A stretch of 64,000 nucleotides of DNA from Perca fluviatilis. Lineage: Eukaryota; Chordata; Actinopteri; Perciformes; Percidae. The position numbers were made by a program, and so were the translations under genes. This document shows, one piece after another, positions 1 through 10,937 of this stretch (within the stretch, counting starts at the first letter, position 1; each line of letters starts with the position of its first letter). The notes below the pieces were generated by a model, which was not told where the DNA came from, searched no databases, and was given only the letters and a program-made list of their open reading frames with translations. The DNA lies in the NCBI RefSeq assembly GCF_010015445.1, contig NC_053118.1:9374907-9438906 (forward strand), written 5' to 3'.

Positions 1-182
1 AAGAATCTAAAATATAAGACATGTTTTCAGTTATTTCACACTTTTTTGTTAAGTACATAGTTCCATATGTGTTCATTCATAGTTTTGATGCCTTCAGTGA
101 GAATCTACAATGTAAATAATCATGAAAATAAAAAGGAAACGAATTGAATGAGAAGGTGTGTCCAAACTTTTGGCCTGTACTG
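1..182. mobile_element. Tc1/mariner right end (same family as 57299-58544)
   Basis: The segment matches the right terminal part of the element at 57299-58544 almost base for base and ends in the same terminal sequence, reading GGCCTGTACTG followed by TA at 183-184. The left part lies outside the window, so whether a transposase gene is attached cannot be seen. Confidence 0.85.
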
Positions 183-898
183 TAAATGTGTACATGCATA
201 TACAACCAACGACATAAATGTCAGACATAAAATCATTGTTTGTACATATATATATAAATTATAAAAGGATTACTCAGTCCTCCTCTTCATCGTCTGTTAG
301 ATCCATTCATTTCACAAAAAACAGTGAAAGGAAAAGTCCCACCCACAGGAGACGAGTAAAGGAGTCTAGGAAGAGAGGAGTCAAGGAAACAGGCATTTAA
401 CAAAATGAGACATCCTTTCCTCTTAGCTGTCATTTCTAAGCAACGTCAATTAAATATGATGTGTGGAACGGCTGCATCATCTGTCAGTTGTCTGGTCATA
501 CACTGGATTTTATGTTCTCTGTGAGACGAGCATAGCAGTGTTCATGACAACTTCTCTATGCACTTTTAATTTAATTCGCATTTTTATTTCTTGTAACACA
601 CACACACACAGCGAGTTAGAGCATTAAGAATAATAACTGTGTAAAAATAGTCTATATCCACGACGTTGCTCAATACGGCGCCTCTGACGACTGTGATTGG
701 TTAAAAGAAGTGCCTAGACCCTCCGCAGCAGCATGTGGAGGAAGGTCTGGTGATGCGAGACTAGTGTAACAACAACCTGTTTGAACATTTTTAGGCTAAA
801 TGCACCTTTTTTTAAACACATACAGTACGCACACAGAGCAAATGAGAACATCGACAATAAAAACCGTAAGTCCCTTTAAACATTTCATTCAAACACAC
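183..898. other. Unannotated stretch with one dispersed-repeat fragment
   Basis: No gene is recognised. Around 651-765 there is a fragment ending in a motif of the type TCTGGTGATGCGAGACTA. Related copies of this motif occur near 10377-10395 and 20655-20675, so it belongs to a dispersed family. A short CA run lies at about 597-612. Confidence 0.4.
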
Positions 899-1370
899 CA
901 ACCCGTTCTCACTCCAAACTCGTAAAATAAAGACGCTTGGGCTGTGGCTCTCAACGTCAGATACGACGCAAAAAGCACCCTTCAGTGTGTGTAGGACGCA
1001 CCGGGCAGAGCAGCAGCTCCGCGGTGCTTCAAGATGATGTAGAGCGACAACGGTAGCGAGTAGTACAAAAGCCCGAAATTCCACGTAGGGTGGCGATTGG
1101 GTCAAACAGCACAGGACTTTAACCACGGAGACCTTTGTGTCCTTTTCCTAAACCTAACTGTCCCGATCTTGTCCCGTGTGTCACGGAAATGTAACTTTTA
1201 TATCCCACCCACAATCTTTTCCTTAACCTAACTGCGTCAAAAGTGACGCCAATAGTCCTGACCCAGCGAGTTTAGATATGGCGCTAAAGGAGACTTGTAG
1301 CGTTAATAACAACGCCAAAGGCGCCTGACCAAGCATCCGTATTTTACCCGATGGGAGTGAGAATGTGTTG
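899..1370. mobile_element. Non-autonomous DNA element with inverted ends
   Basis: The left end (CAACCCGTTCTCACTCC...) and the reverse complement of the right end (CAACACATTCTCACTCCC...) form imperfect terminal inverted repeats of about 30 bp, and both continue into a CG..TAAAAT block. No protein is encoded. A similar end sequence starts at 7556. Superfamily is not certain. Confidence 0.6.
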
Positions 1371-1550
1371 AACATACACACACATACACACAGAGCAGCA
1401 GCAAGTGAGTACGCTAAGAATAACAACTGTACTTAATTCAGTGACTGTGTCAGATCTGCCCAAGTAACAAAGATCACCAAGTCAAGAATTTGGGAAATGC
1501 AATATGCCAGAATTCAACGTCAGAGACAAATAGGTCACGCGCGCGCACGC

Positions 1551-1552
1551 AC

Positions 1553-1614
<62 letters not shown>
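1551..1614. repeat. (CA)n microsatellite
   Basis: An uninterrupted CA dinucleotide run of roughly 60 bp. Reading frames through it give poly-Thr-His only because of the repeat. Confidence 0.97.
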
Positions 1615-1618
<4 letters not shown>

Positions 1619-2074
1619 ACATTTAACTAGGCCACTCATTGTGCCTGTGACTTCATTCAATGTTAAACCTGCTTCTACTAATATCTTGTCACATATATAC
1701 GACTATAGGGTATATATAGCCGTTATATATTTTATTGTGTAAAGCACTATGTTTGTATGAAAAATACTATGCATACCCATATATATATATATATATATAT
1801 GCACAAACACATTATTAGTGATGTATGAATAGTCTCTCCATCTGAATCAGCTGTAGGCTTAAAATCATCCATCCAGCCTCCAGCCACCTGAATGAATTAT
1901 TTTCTCCAATTTAGAGACCCGTATGGACACTTCACTGCCCCCCCTACCAGTCCCCATAGGCTACATTGCTTTTCAATTTTGTATTGCATCGTTGTATGAG
2001 TATTCTCATTAACACGTTACTTTTAATGATGAGAGAGGCTGCTTTTAGTATTTGTAAACTTTTCTTTGCGCTGT
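1615..2074. other. Stretch without recognised gene
   Basis: Contains a short (AT)n microsatellite at about 1778-1800. Nothing else is supported. Confidence 0.5.
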
Positions 2075-2082
2075 CTCTTAAG

Positions 2083-3906
2083 CAGTGGCGGATCTAGAAA
2101 ATTTTACATGGGGGGGCAAAGGGGTAGCAAGAGATCTTGGTAGGGTGGCAGGGGAAGACGGTACATGGAAACCCTCATACATAAACTGATATGCCCTACT
2201 ACGGCCCGCAACGCCCTGCTATGCCCTAAACTGCTACGCCCTAAACTGCTACAACTATTATTTCTATTCATAGTTCCATTATCTTTTTTGTTACTATAAT
2301 TACCATTATTATGAATCATAATTCTCTATATCTGTATCCATCTGTATGTAACCAGCGACCACCAAGACCCTGGATATGTCTGATGTTTCTGTTGCACCAA
2401 ATGCTTGCTCTTGGGAGAATTGTTGGGTCATTGTAACTTAAAGAGTGTGGTCTAGACCTACTCTATCTGTAAAGTGTCTTGAGAAGAGTGAACTGTTGTT
2501 GTATATGTAAATATTTACATATCTAACCCTATAAAATATACAACAGAATGGAAATAGCCAAAAACTGAAAACACATCATGTCACAGGACATGTTATGTTA
2601 CTGTACTGCAATTTATATGTAAGGAGAATATAAACCAACCATATGGTCCAGGGGTTACTGCAGCCTCCTCTTCCTCTCTGTCATCTTCATCCTCCTGATC
2701 ACTCTCTGCCTCTGTCCCTCTCTCTGAACCTGCAGCCTCCTCTTCATCCCTCACTGTCAATTCTTCCTTTCCCTCTTCTCTTTCACTCATTTCTGCATCT
2801 CCTTCTGTGGTCTTCTCCTGCTCTGACCTGCCTGGTCTCTCCAGTTTACTGTCTTCTCTTTCTTCATTTCCCTCCTCCTCTTCCTCCTGTGCACTACTCA
2901 GGATTTTCTTGGCTGGCTATATCCCCACTTTTAGGCTTCAGCTAATATCTCCAGCTACTCTGGCCTGCAAAAGTCAAGATGTGAAAAGCTCTTGTTATTA
3001 TTGTATTACATTACACTGTATGGCCCTGTAGCTAATAAGTAGCCTAAAAACATAACATCAGACGAGATTTATTACATGCACACATCAGTTATGTTTAGAC
3101 TAGCCTTCTTAATCCCGTTGTATTTGTTGTTTTCCCAGTTTGACAGTAAAGTATGTTGCCTGGTTTAATTTGTGCAGCCGTATTGCCGTGATATGTGAGA
3201 GGAAGTGGATTTTATAGTAGCCTACTCCTTAACTAATCATATACAAATGATCGGTCTCAGCGAGCACTGTGTAGTGTGTTGTAGCATCACGCCACCGAAA
3301 GCGGCGACCCTCTGTAAACGTTATGAATTCAAACATGCCAGTTTGTAATATTCTGTATTATGCTCTTCTTGTCTTTACTGAAATCAAACTAATCAAACAG
3401 CAGGATGCATACGCTTACAACCGAGGGAGCAATTTGACTTTTGGCTAACAGACGCCGCTGTTGTTGATACTGACTCGCCTTTAGCAGACATTATAATTAT
3501 TACAAATTTAACTTTAGATGAAACGTGTGTTTTAACTTCACCTGGGAAACAGACTTCACTTTGAGAGGCTCGGGGGGGGGGCAGCTCAGTTGCTCCAGTC
3601 TTTGCCGGGATGCAGGGCCCCACGGCGCAGACTTCGCTGTGTGCGAGCCTGAATAATGCCGACCGCTCTGCACGTTTGATGCAGGGACGTAGCTAAGTAT
3701 TTGAGGGGCAGGGGGCTAAGATTACATCTACAATTATTATTTATTATGAATTAATATAAATTAATTGTTTGTTTCAATGTTTTAAGAAGCCTGTGCACAT
3801 AGTGGCAGTTTGTTTTTACAAGCAAAGTTTTTTGAATGCCAAAGTTAGGGGAGCAGCGGGAGCCTACAGGCAGCTGCCCCCTTGCCCCCCTGTAGATCCG
3901 CCCCTG
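2083..3906. mobile_element. hAT-superfamily transposon, non-autonomous, with intact 8-bp target duplication
   Basis: Both ends begin CAGNGGCGGATCTA when read inward, which is typical of hAT ends, and the element is flanked by the identical octamer CTCTTAAG at 2075-2082 and 3907-3914. The 1.8-kb interior has no intact transposase. An acidic open frame on the minus strand around 2593-2790 resembles the acidic N-terminal region of fish hAT/ZMYM1-like transposases, but it is short and interrupted by stops upstream. About 2290-2525 resembles the 3' tail of a fish LINE, and at about 3682 another TIR-like sequence starts, so smaller insertions are nested inside. Confidence 0.85.
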
Positions 3907-3988
3907 CTCTTAAGGCCCCTCTTCCAATAAAAGCCCAGTCTGCTCTGATTGGCTTGTGTGTTGGTAGAACCTGCTGAACCCTGTAGTG

Positions 3989-4512
3989 CAGTGGTTCTTA
4001 ACCTTTTCGAGTCGTGACCCACACCAGAATGAGGTTGGTATTACGACCCCCACCCCCTTTCGACGACGAGAGAAAGAGCTGCAAACCGGTATAAACAGCT
4101 GTTTCTACGTGCCTCCCCCTGCTGGTTTTGAGTGATTATTGTGAATGCTCTGAAACACAAATAATGTTTTGCTTTAATGACCGTTACTTTTACAGTTTTA
4201 CAGTTACAGTTACTTTTAGCAGCTAGCACCTAGCCCTGTCCAATGTGCTTCAGACTCTATGGATTTTTTTTATGTGTTTGTGACTTTTTCTCGCCCCCTG
4301 ACGCGCCGAAACAGCACCCTTTCTGTGTTCCAGGACCTCCTGATTTACAAATGAAGCTCTGAATATAACACATGAAATGTACCAAACTTCACACATTGAT
4401 GTAAAAACCATTCCCCAGTCTAAAACATGTTGTTTCTTTTCTTTTTTTCCTCCCCAGCCATCTCGCGACCCCCAGAAATTATCTCGCAAACCCCCTTGGT
4501 TGAGAACCACTA
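3989..4512. mobile_element. hAT-like MITE
   Basis: The left end starts CAGTGGTTCTTAACC and the right end reads GGTTGAGAACCAC, forming the CAGTGGTTCT..AACC inverted ends common in hAT elements. No coding capacity is seen. I found no matching 8-bp duplication. A further related end (CCTAGGTTGGGAACCA) lies at about 4660-4675, so the true right boundary could be there. Confidence 0.6.
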
Positions 4513-4848
4513 ATGTCCCTCATTCACTCACTCACTGAAAATTATCCAGATATTGGAAAAGCAAATATTCGTAGGTCTGAAAAATAAATATACCTTTTAT
4601 TCATCAAAAATGGATTATCTCTGGTTTCCTGGCAACCCTTTGTTTGGGGGGTCCTGACCCCTAGGTTGGGAACCAAGATTTCACTTATTTACTGTACTGT
4701 CACGTAAATGCATTAATAATAATAATTGCATGTTTGGAATGGCATGTTCAACTATCACATATGGGTGTAGTGTTCATGTGTCCACATTCTTTTTGCCATG
4801 TACCGTACCCTGTTGGTTTGCTAGTGCATGCGGTAGGTGTGCTCAAGG

Positions 4849-4851
<3 letters not shown>

Positions 4852-4910
<59 letters not shown>
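4852..4910. repeat. (GT)n microsatellite
   Basis: Long uninterrupted GT run. Frames through it give Cys-Val repeats with no meaning. Confidence 0.97.
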
Positions 4911-4914
<4 letters not shown>

Positions 4915-5558
4915 CTTGGCAGCTCCTCAGCATTGCATACCTACTGGGAGGGATAAAAACTGGAGGACTCTTCACTCTTGGGAGCTCATTTAGAGCAAAG
5001 CAGCCCTGCCTCTCTGTCATCCAAATTGGAGGATTTACCACTCACACTCACATACACACACACACATGCTCAGGCATGCAAGCGTAGCACTGCAAGCCCA
5101 TACACACTCTTTACCCTTCTCCTACTTAGCTTGCATTTGAGTTTGTTGTAACGTTACGACTACTTGGCCTCAGCATGGTCGAGTCAATCAGAAGCATCCC
5201 ATTATCTATTCATCCTCGGGCATGCCCGCAGCAAATCAAATTGCAGGAGAGCCAGAGACCCTTCGGGGACACACAGCGACAACTCCACGGAACTCCAAGA
5301 GAGTGTTGAACGGAGAGAAGCAATCTCGAGGTCTGGATAGAGAATGCGACAGTAATCAATAACTCTGTGTGAAGGTGTACAGATAGAAATCAAAGGCCAG
5401 GGGCTTTCATAAAAGTAAAGAGGCAGGTGGAGAGCAGCCCTAAAATGCCGGCTCTAAACAGGTATTGATTACTCAGAATGGTCAGAGGTGCAGAGCAGCC
5501 TTGGGAAAAATCCAACAAATTCAGGCCCAATGAACAAAAGAAATTTAAACAATATTGT
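4911..5558. other. Stretch without recognised gene
   Basis: Short CA run near 5055-5066. No coding or repeat family recognised on either strand. Confidence 0.4.
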
Positions 5559-5579
5559 CAGTAGCCGCAGTGGGTTCTG

Positions 5580-5672
5580 AAGCCCTGTGCTGCATGTCGT
5601 TTCCTCCTCTCTCTTCCCTTTCCTGTCTTCAGCTGTCCTATGTAATAAAGGCCTAAAATAATAAAAACATAA
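5580..5672 (+). repeat. tRNA-derived SINE, 3' half
   Basis: The segment has the common fish SINE tail: GCTGCATGTC, a C/T-rich block, CAGCTGTCCT and AATAAAGGCCTAAAA. The tRNA-like head is missing. The same tail is found in reverse orientation at 52321-52470. Confidence 0.65.
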
Positions 5673-5989
5673 ATGTAATACATAATGTGTATATTCTCCT
5701 TTGCTCATTTAGGTAGTATAGTCATGCGTGCGCCCTGAGTGCATTGAGCATGGATAGTTTTTATTCTATTTTTGCACTTTTTATTTGGCTTCTTGACATG
5801 GAGCAGACGAAGAAGAAATAGACCAGAAATCATGGGGAAAAAAACTGTGATGTTACGCTTACTACGGTCACGGACGATCTGCGTTTTGTAATAAAAAAGA
5901 AAGAAAAGAAAGGAGGATCTCTCATTTTGGAGAGACACAGCAACGCAGTGGGACACACACGCTGAGAGGAGCGCACCAACACAGACGGA

Positions 5990-6480
5990 CCGGAGCGTGC
6001 CTATGTTCCCACAATCCTATAAAAGTAGGCCCTATGTTCCCACATTTCCCACATTTCTAAATTTTTTTCTCCAAAATCAGGCCCTATGTTCCCACATTTC
6101 CTTTTTCACAAATTTGTATCAGATTTTATCCCCCTTTCTCCCAGTTTGGTAGCCAATTACACCCAACCTATTATCCAGTAGCAATGGACTACAGATGGAA
6201 TGTAACCCTAACCCTAAATAGGGCCTAATTTTAAGAAAAATCTTAGAAATGTGGGAACATAGGGCTGTGGGAACATAGGGCCTAATTTTAAGAAAAATCT
6301 TAGAAATGTGGGAACATAGGGCTGTGGGAACATAGGGCCTAATTTTAAGAAAAATCTTAGAAATGTGGGAAGATAGGGCTGTGGGAACATAGGGCCTAAT
6401 TTTAAGAAAAATCTTAGAAATGTGGGAAGATAGGGCTGTTGGAACATACGGCCAAATTTTAAGAAAAATCTTAGGGCTGT
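5990..6480. repeat. 57-bp tandem repeat with inverted partial copies
   Basis: Units start at 6221, 6278, 6335, 6392 and 6449, an exact 57-bp period. Each unit contains GGGCCTAATTTTAAG, AATCTTAGAAATGTGGGAA and CATAGGGCTGTGGGAA. Inverse-orientation pieces (CCCTATGTTCCCACA) lie at 6000-6105. Because 57 is a multiple of three, the minus strand stays open as a 19-residue repeat, but there is no other sign that it is coding. More units occur at 7317-7400. Confidence 0.9.
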
Positions 6481-6932
6481 GGGAACTAAGGCATGGATAC
6501 CCAACCCGAGGCCGACGGATCCCGACGGTACCCGACAGGCCGGGCCGGGTTCGGACAGATATTTAGAAATTATGGTCGGGGTCGGGTCTGGCTCGGTCAC
6601 AGCAGCGCGATAAGGCATTTGTTGTAAAATGGTGCTGCGGCTCCTGAGAGCTCAGTGTGTGTGTGTGTGTGTGTGTGTGGTAAGTGGGCAGAAGAGAGAT
6701 AGAGAAAGAGGAAGCAGACGTGTTGTAGATGCAACCGGAGCAGAGTTAGTGGTTATTCATGTTATAACGTGGGCCCTGGAGGTAATGAGTCTCTCCTGGT
6801 TTTCTGACCACGGTCGGAAACGAAGCGATCAGGAAAGGTTAACACATTGAACATTTTAACAGCTTATTAACGTGCGCTTGTTGACCCGTGTACGCTGATG
6901 CGCTCATCTGTTGACATTTCCGAATGCCTTCC
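6481..6932. other. Stretch with short GT run and possible hAT-type end
   Basis: Around 6490-6600 the CCCGACCCG-like composition resembles a fish hAT end. A (GT)n run of about 24 bp lies at 6656-6679. No gene recognised. Confidence 0.35.
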
Positions 6933-7315
6933 TACAGTTGCTTAACAAAATTTTAGATTCCTCAAAGTAGCCACCCTTTGCTTTTTTTGATAACTCTGCA
7001 AAGCCTTGGTGTTCTCTCAATGAGCTTCATGAGGTAGTCACCTGAAATGGTTTTCACTTCACAGGTGTGCTTTGTCAGGGTTAATTAGTGGATTTTTTTT
7101 CTCTTATTAATAAAAAAGCAAAGGGTGGCTACTTTGAAGAATCTAAAATATAAGACATGTTTTCAGTTATTTCACACTTTTTTGTTAAGTACATTATTCC
7201 ATATGTGTTCATTCATAGTTTTGCTTCAGTGAGAATCTACAATGTAAATAGTCATGAAAGTAAAAAGGAAACACATTGAATGAGAAGGTGTGTCCAAACT
7301 TTTGGCCTGTACTGT
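6933..7315. mobile_element. Fold-back Tc1/mariner derivative
   Basis: The right half matches the right end of the element at 57299-58544. The left half, from about 6955, is the inverted copy of that same right-hand region, for example AAGTAGCCACCCTTTGC against GCAAAGGGTGGCTACTTT at about 7117-7135. The element is therefore a palindrome of one end with a short loop and no transposase. It ends GGCCTGTACTG followed by TA and lies inside the 57-bp repeat array. Confidence 0.75.
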
Positions 7316-7460
7316 AGGGCCTAATTTTCACTGAAAAAACAATCTTAGAAATGTGGGACCATTGGGCTGTGGGACCATTGGGCTGTGGGAACATAGGGCT
7401 GACTCCAGACAAATGCAAAGAAAAAAATACACAGCACATGAAGCACTCAAAATGATTTTG

Positions 7461-7555
7461 TCTGGCTGACCTCTAGCTCACCCAGTAGAGTGTGCACCCC
7501 ACGTAGGCTGAGTCCTTGGCAGCGGGCTGGTTTCAAATCTAGCCTGTGGCCCTTT
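7461..7555 (+). repeat. tRNA-derived SINE head
   Basis: A tRNA-like promoter is visible: an A-box-like TAGCTCACCCAGTAGAG at about 7474-7490 and a B-box-like GGTTTCAAATC at about 7529-7539, spaced as in tRNA genes, followed by CTGTGGCCCTTT. The tail is cut off by another repeat whose end starts at 7556. Confidence 0.65.
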
Positions 7556-10060
7556 CAACCCGGTCTCACGCCAGTTCGTAAATAGTCCCGTTATTTTTAT
7601 TTATTGATTTGTGTACAGGTCACGATTTTCTCGTTTATTTTGTGTACAGATCACGATTTTCCCCTTTGCTGCTTATCATCTCTCTCCCCTTTCCTGTCCA
7701 TCCACGATCACTTTCTAATAAAAATGACGACGACGGGGATGAGGGTGGGTGAGAGTTTCTCTCAGTCTCCTCCCTCTGGCACAGCGCTCTTTCATTTCCT
7801 CATTCATTCAGTCTGTATCAGGCGCTTTTTAGCGCAGTTTGTTATCTGCATGAATAAAACAGGGGTTGGTTTATTAACTGTGTTAGGCAGACTATAAAAT
7901 GTTTTTTTTTTCTCAAAACATGGCATTTCCTCTTGTCGACGATCCCGTTGATGAAGAAGCTGTATTACTCCGCAGGGAGATAAACATACGTCTGGAGATG
8001 ATATTGAGGCCCCGACTATAGATGCATTTTCATTTCCAGATACTAGCCTACCTATTTGAGCGGTATGGTTTTTCTTCCCAGTCTATCAGTTATGTAGCCT
8101 ACATAACCTTATCCGTCCTCATATCACTAACGTCACCCATTGTGGACATGCTCTACATCCCAGCAGATTATCTGTGTCACATTACTTTTTTTGCAAACGG
8201 CAGTTTTCATTAAAACATTGGTGATGCGGAGCATATTAGTAAAGCCACTGTATAGCTAGGCACCGTCAGAAGAGTGTGACTCGCTCTGAAACGTTTTTTA
8301 AACGTTTTTGTAGTGTTCCCTGGACACAAACCAGTAAGCGACATTAAAAAGGAGTTCCACAGTATTGCAGGTGAATGATGTAAACCCTTTGAAATTAAAG
8401 ATTATGAATTATAATTCTGTTAATGATGGTGCTGCAGCCTCAGAATGGGATTAGTAGGCGTGGGACTTTTTCTCCCGCAGGATTGATAAATGAAATAGAT
8501 TATAGGTTCAATACCATTTCACCAGTAATATTAGGCTATACATATGATTTAAATATGAAACACTAGCCTATATTGGAATATACACATTTACTCTTGCAGC
8601 AATTTTCTCCCACGCAAATTCTCTCTGTTTTGCAGCAGCCGCTGTGTTGCTTTTTTAACGAAATATATGTTCAAACTCGCTCAAATTCATACTGCCTTTT
8701 TATTGTGGTGGTGCACACGCTTAACTCTAAGTGAACCTACTCTGAGTTGATTGAACAAACTTAAATCAGCTGTTCTGGAACCGAAAACTCAGAGTTTCCA
8801 TCTCAGGGTAAATCAACTCAGAGATCAGGGTTAGACTCAGAGTTTGTTAAACCTCCTTCCTGAAACGGCTCTCATATCACCACTGTTACAGCCATAACAA
8901 AAGAATCCAACTCAACTGTAACCGTCAACATATTAAAAGGACACCACACCCAAGGATTAGTTAATAGTTAATAAAAGTAAATACATTTTATTCACAGTAA
9001 TTAAATCACCAGATATTAAGGACACATGCTAAGTTGAAATGCTATTTTCTCAACAATGCTAAAGTTAGTATTTTCCCCTTTGAAATTTCTATTCCGGGAC
9101 TGAATGTCTGTATTTGTTTGGGCCTGTGTGTTGTTGTCAATCCATCTTGAACCTCTTGCCAGAAATGAAACACAAACACGCAATAACAACCTGCTTTCAC
9201 CGTGGTTAGCAGCAACTGGATTAAGAGAGATTTATTCTAACGACCTAAAAAAAAAAAAAACTCAGCATCTTTCTAAACCTTTGCATGATCAGAGACATGG
9301 TAACACGGGAAATGGAAATGCATTTAACGTTAAGAGTAGGGATGGGTATTTTCAGTAATTTCAAGATTTGTGTGCTCGCATTAAATTGTATAGTGTACTC
9401 AAGTTAGTTACTTGCAGAAAATTGAGACACAGCCGGTGACGTGATCCTGACTGGTGCTAATGCTGCCATGCTAACTCACGCTAACTGCTAATGTTACTGT
9501 AGGACCGGGCAAGCGGGCCGCCGCTATTTACAACCATTGTGACAGACATATGACAGAAACAATGAAATAATGAAAACATGCCGTTTAACTTTGGCAAAAC
9601 AACCGTGTAGCCTGAATTGTTGAATTGGCACACAGCTTACATTCTCTACAGGTCGCTTTGCAATGTATGATATGTTACGTTATGGAATATTCTTGTGGCT
9701 AACGTTACCATCGCCAGCTTCAAAGTTATGATATGATGGACAGTAAGATGATTCCCACTTTGTTACAAACTGAATTGCAACCATAATGTGTAATGTACAG
9801 TGTATAGATAAGCAGTGTAAAAAGGCTATGTGTTTATTTAATGTTTTATGTATAACGGGGTCTGGAAAGTAGAAGAAGGAAAATCTTATCCCTGCCAAAA
9901 TTCTTCCCACTGCTTCTGTTCAGTGGCTGTATCCGACAAATGGTTACTGTGCCTTGCGTACAGACATCCGTGAGCTGGTGGTCTTATTTTTTTCCCGCTT
10001 CTGTTCAGCCAAACAGTGACTGTGCCCTGGGTTCAGACAACCGCAAGCTTGCGGTCTTTT
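7556..10060. other. Long stretch of TIR-element fragments, no gene recognised
   Basis: The sequence starting at 7556 (CAACCCGGTCTCAC) matches the end of the element at 899-1370. At about 8715-8875 there are repeated ACTCAGAGTTT/AACTCTGAG blocks ending GAAACGGCTCTCA, which resembles a PIF/Harbinger-type terminal region. The rest has no coding signal I can name. Confidence 0.35.
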
Positions 10061-10140
10061 AATAATAATAATAATAATAATAATTCATTACATTTATATA
10101 GCGCTTAATCATAGACACTCAAAGCGCTTCGGGAGGGCAG
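10061..10140. repeat. (AAT)n microsatellite joined to a dispersed repeat tail
   Basis: An AAT run is followed directly by TTCATTACATTTATATAGCGC and AAAGCGCTT, a common fish retroelement-associated tail. Confidence 0.6.
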
Positions 10141-10937
10141 GTCACAACTATTTACCACCACCAAATGAGTAGATTTTAACCGGTTGTTGTAGTAATTTTA
10201 AGCCGAGAAAGGGGGGCTGTCAGTCAGGTACAGAGGATCGCCAGCTCGGTCTTTTTAGCGGTTGTTGTTATGTTTAGCTGATAAAAGGGGACTGTCGGCC
10301 AGGTACAGAGCTCCGCAAGGCTTTTATGGCCGTCAACATAGCCAGCATCTAGCTACTCCACTGCGCTGTGGAGTAATGTCTGGCAATGCGAGACTAGAAT
10401 CTACGTAGCTAACATTGACATTGTGGAACGTTGGGTTTAGCGTTCGCAACCCTCGTGAACTTCGAGTCTGGGGAGGAGGGGCCCGGGGTGACGACTCTCT
10501 CCAGTCTTTTTAATTTGAACTGCAGTAACCATTTCAAAAGCTAGCTGTCAGTATTACATATTGCCCCTTTAACTACCAAATATTTAACCAAAACTATGGA
10601 GGTCTGGCCAAAAAGAACAAAATAAGGAAAGAAGCTTGGGCCAACCCACAAAAGGCGGTCGGACCCAGAACTTTCCCCTTTTAAATTATCAAAATAATGA
10701 TAAACTCACAAAGAAACAAAGCCACGAAAACAAGACTCATTTCTCATTTTTATTTATTAAAACAGGAAAGGATTAGACACAATCGGGCCTGGCTCAGTAT
10801 AAAACTGATTTTCAGCAGGTTCCTGCTCTGCAGAACATAAATGGCACATATACAACAAAGCTCACACACTAGACAGCTAGAGACAACAACATACACAAAC
10901 CAAGATATTTGGCAACAAGAGGGGCCATAGAGCCGTC

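Noticed and set aside
1497..1742. Open frames with poly-Thr-His or poly-Cys-Val (also 4730-5087 and 52475-53164)
   Set aside because: They exist only because dinucleotide repeats lack stop codons; no similarity outside the repeat.
2593..2790. Acidic 65-residue minus-strand frame as a host gene
   Set aside because: Lies within a bounded hAT element, short, interrupted upstream; at most a decayed transposase N-terminus.
6203..6217. CCCTAACCCTAA telomere-like motif
   Set aside because: Only about two units and no longer array; not an interstitial telomere site.
6221..6480. CRISPR-like regular repeats
   Set aside because: Units are contiguous without unique spacers and the host is a vertebrate; it is a plain tandem repeat.
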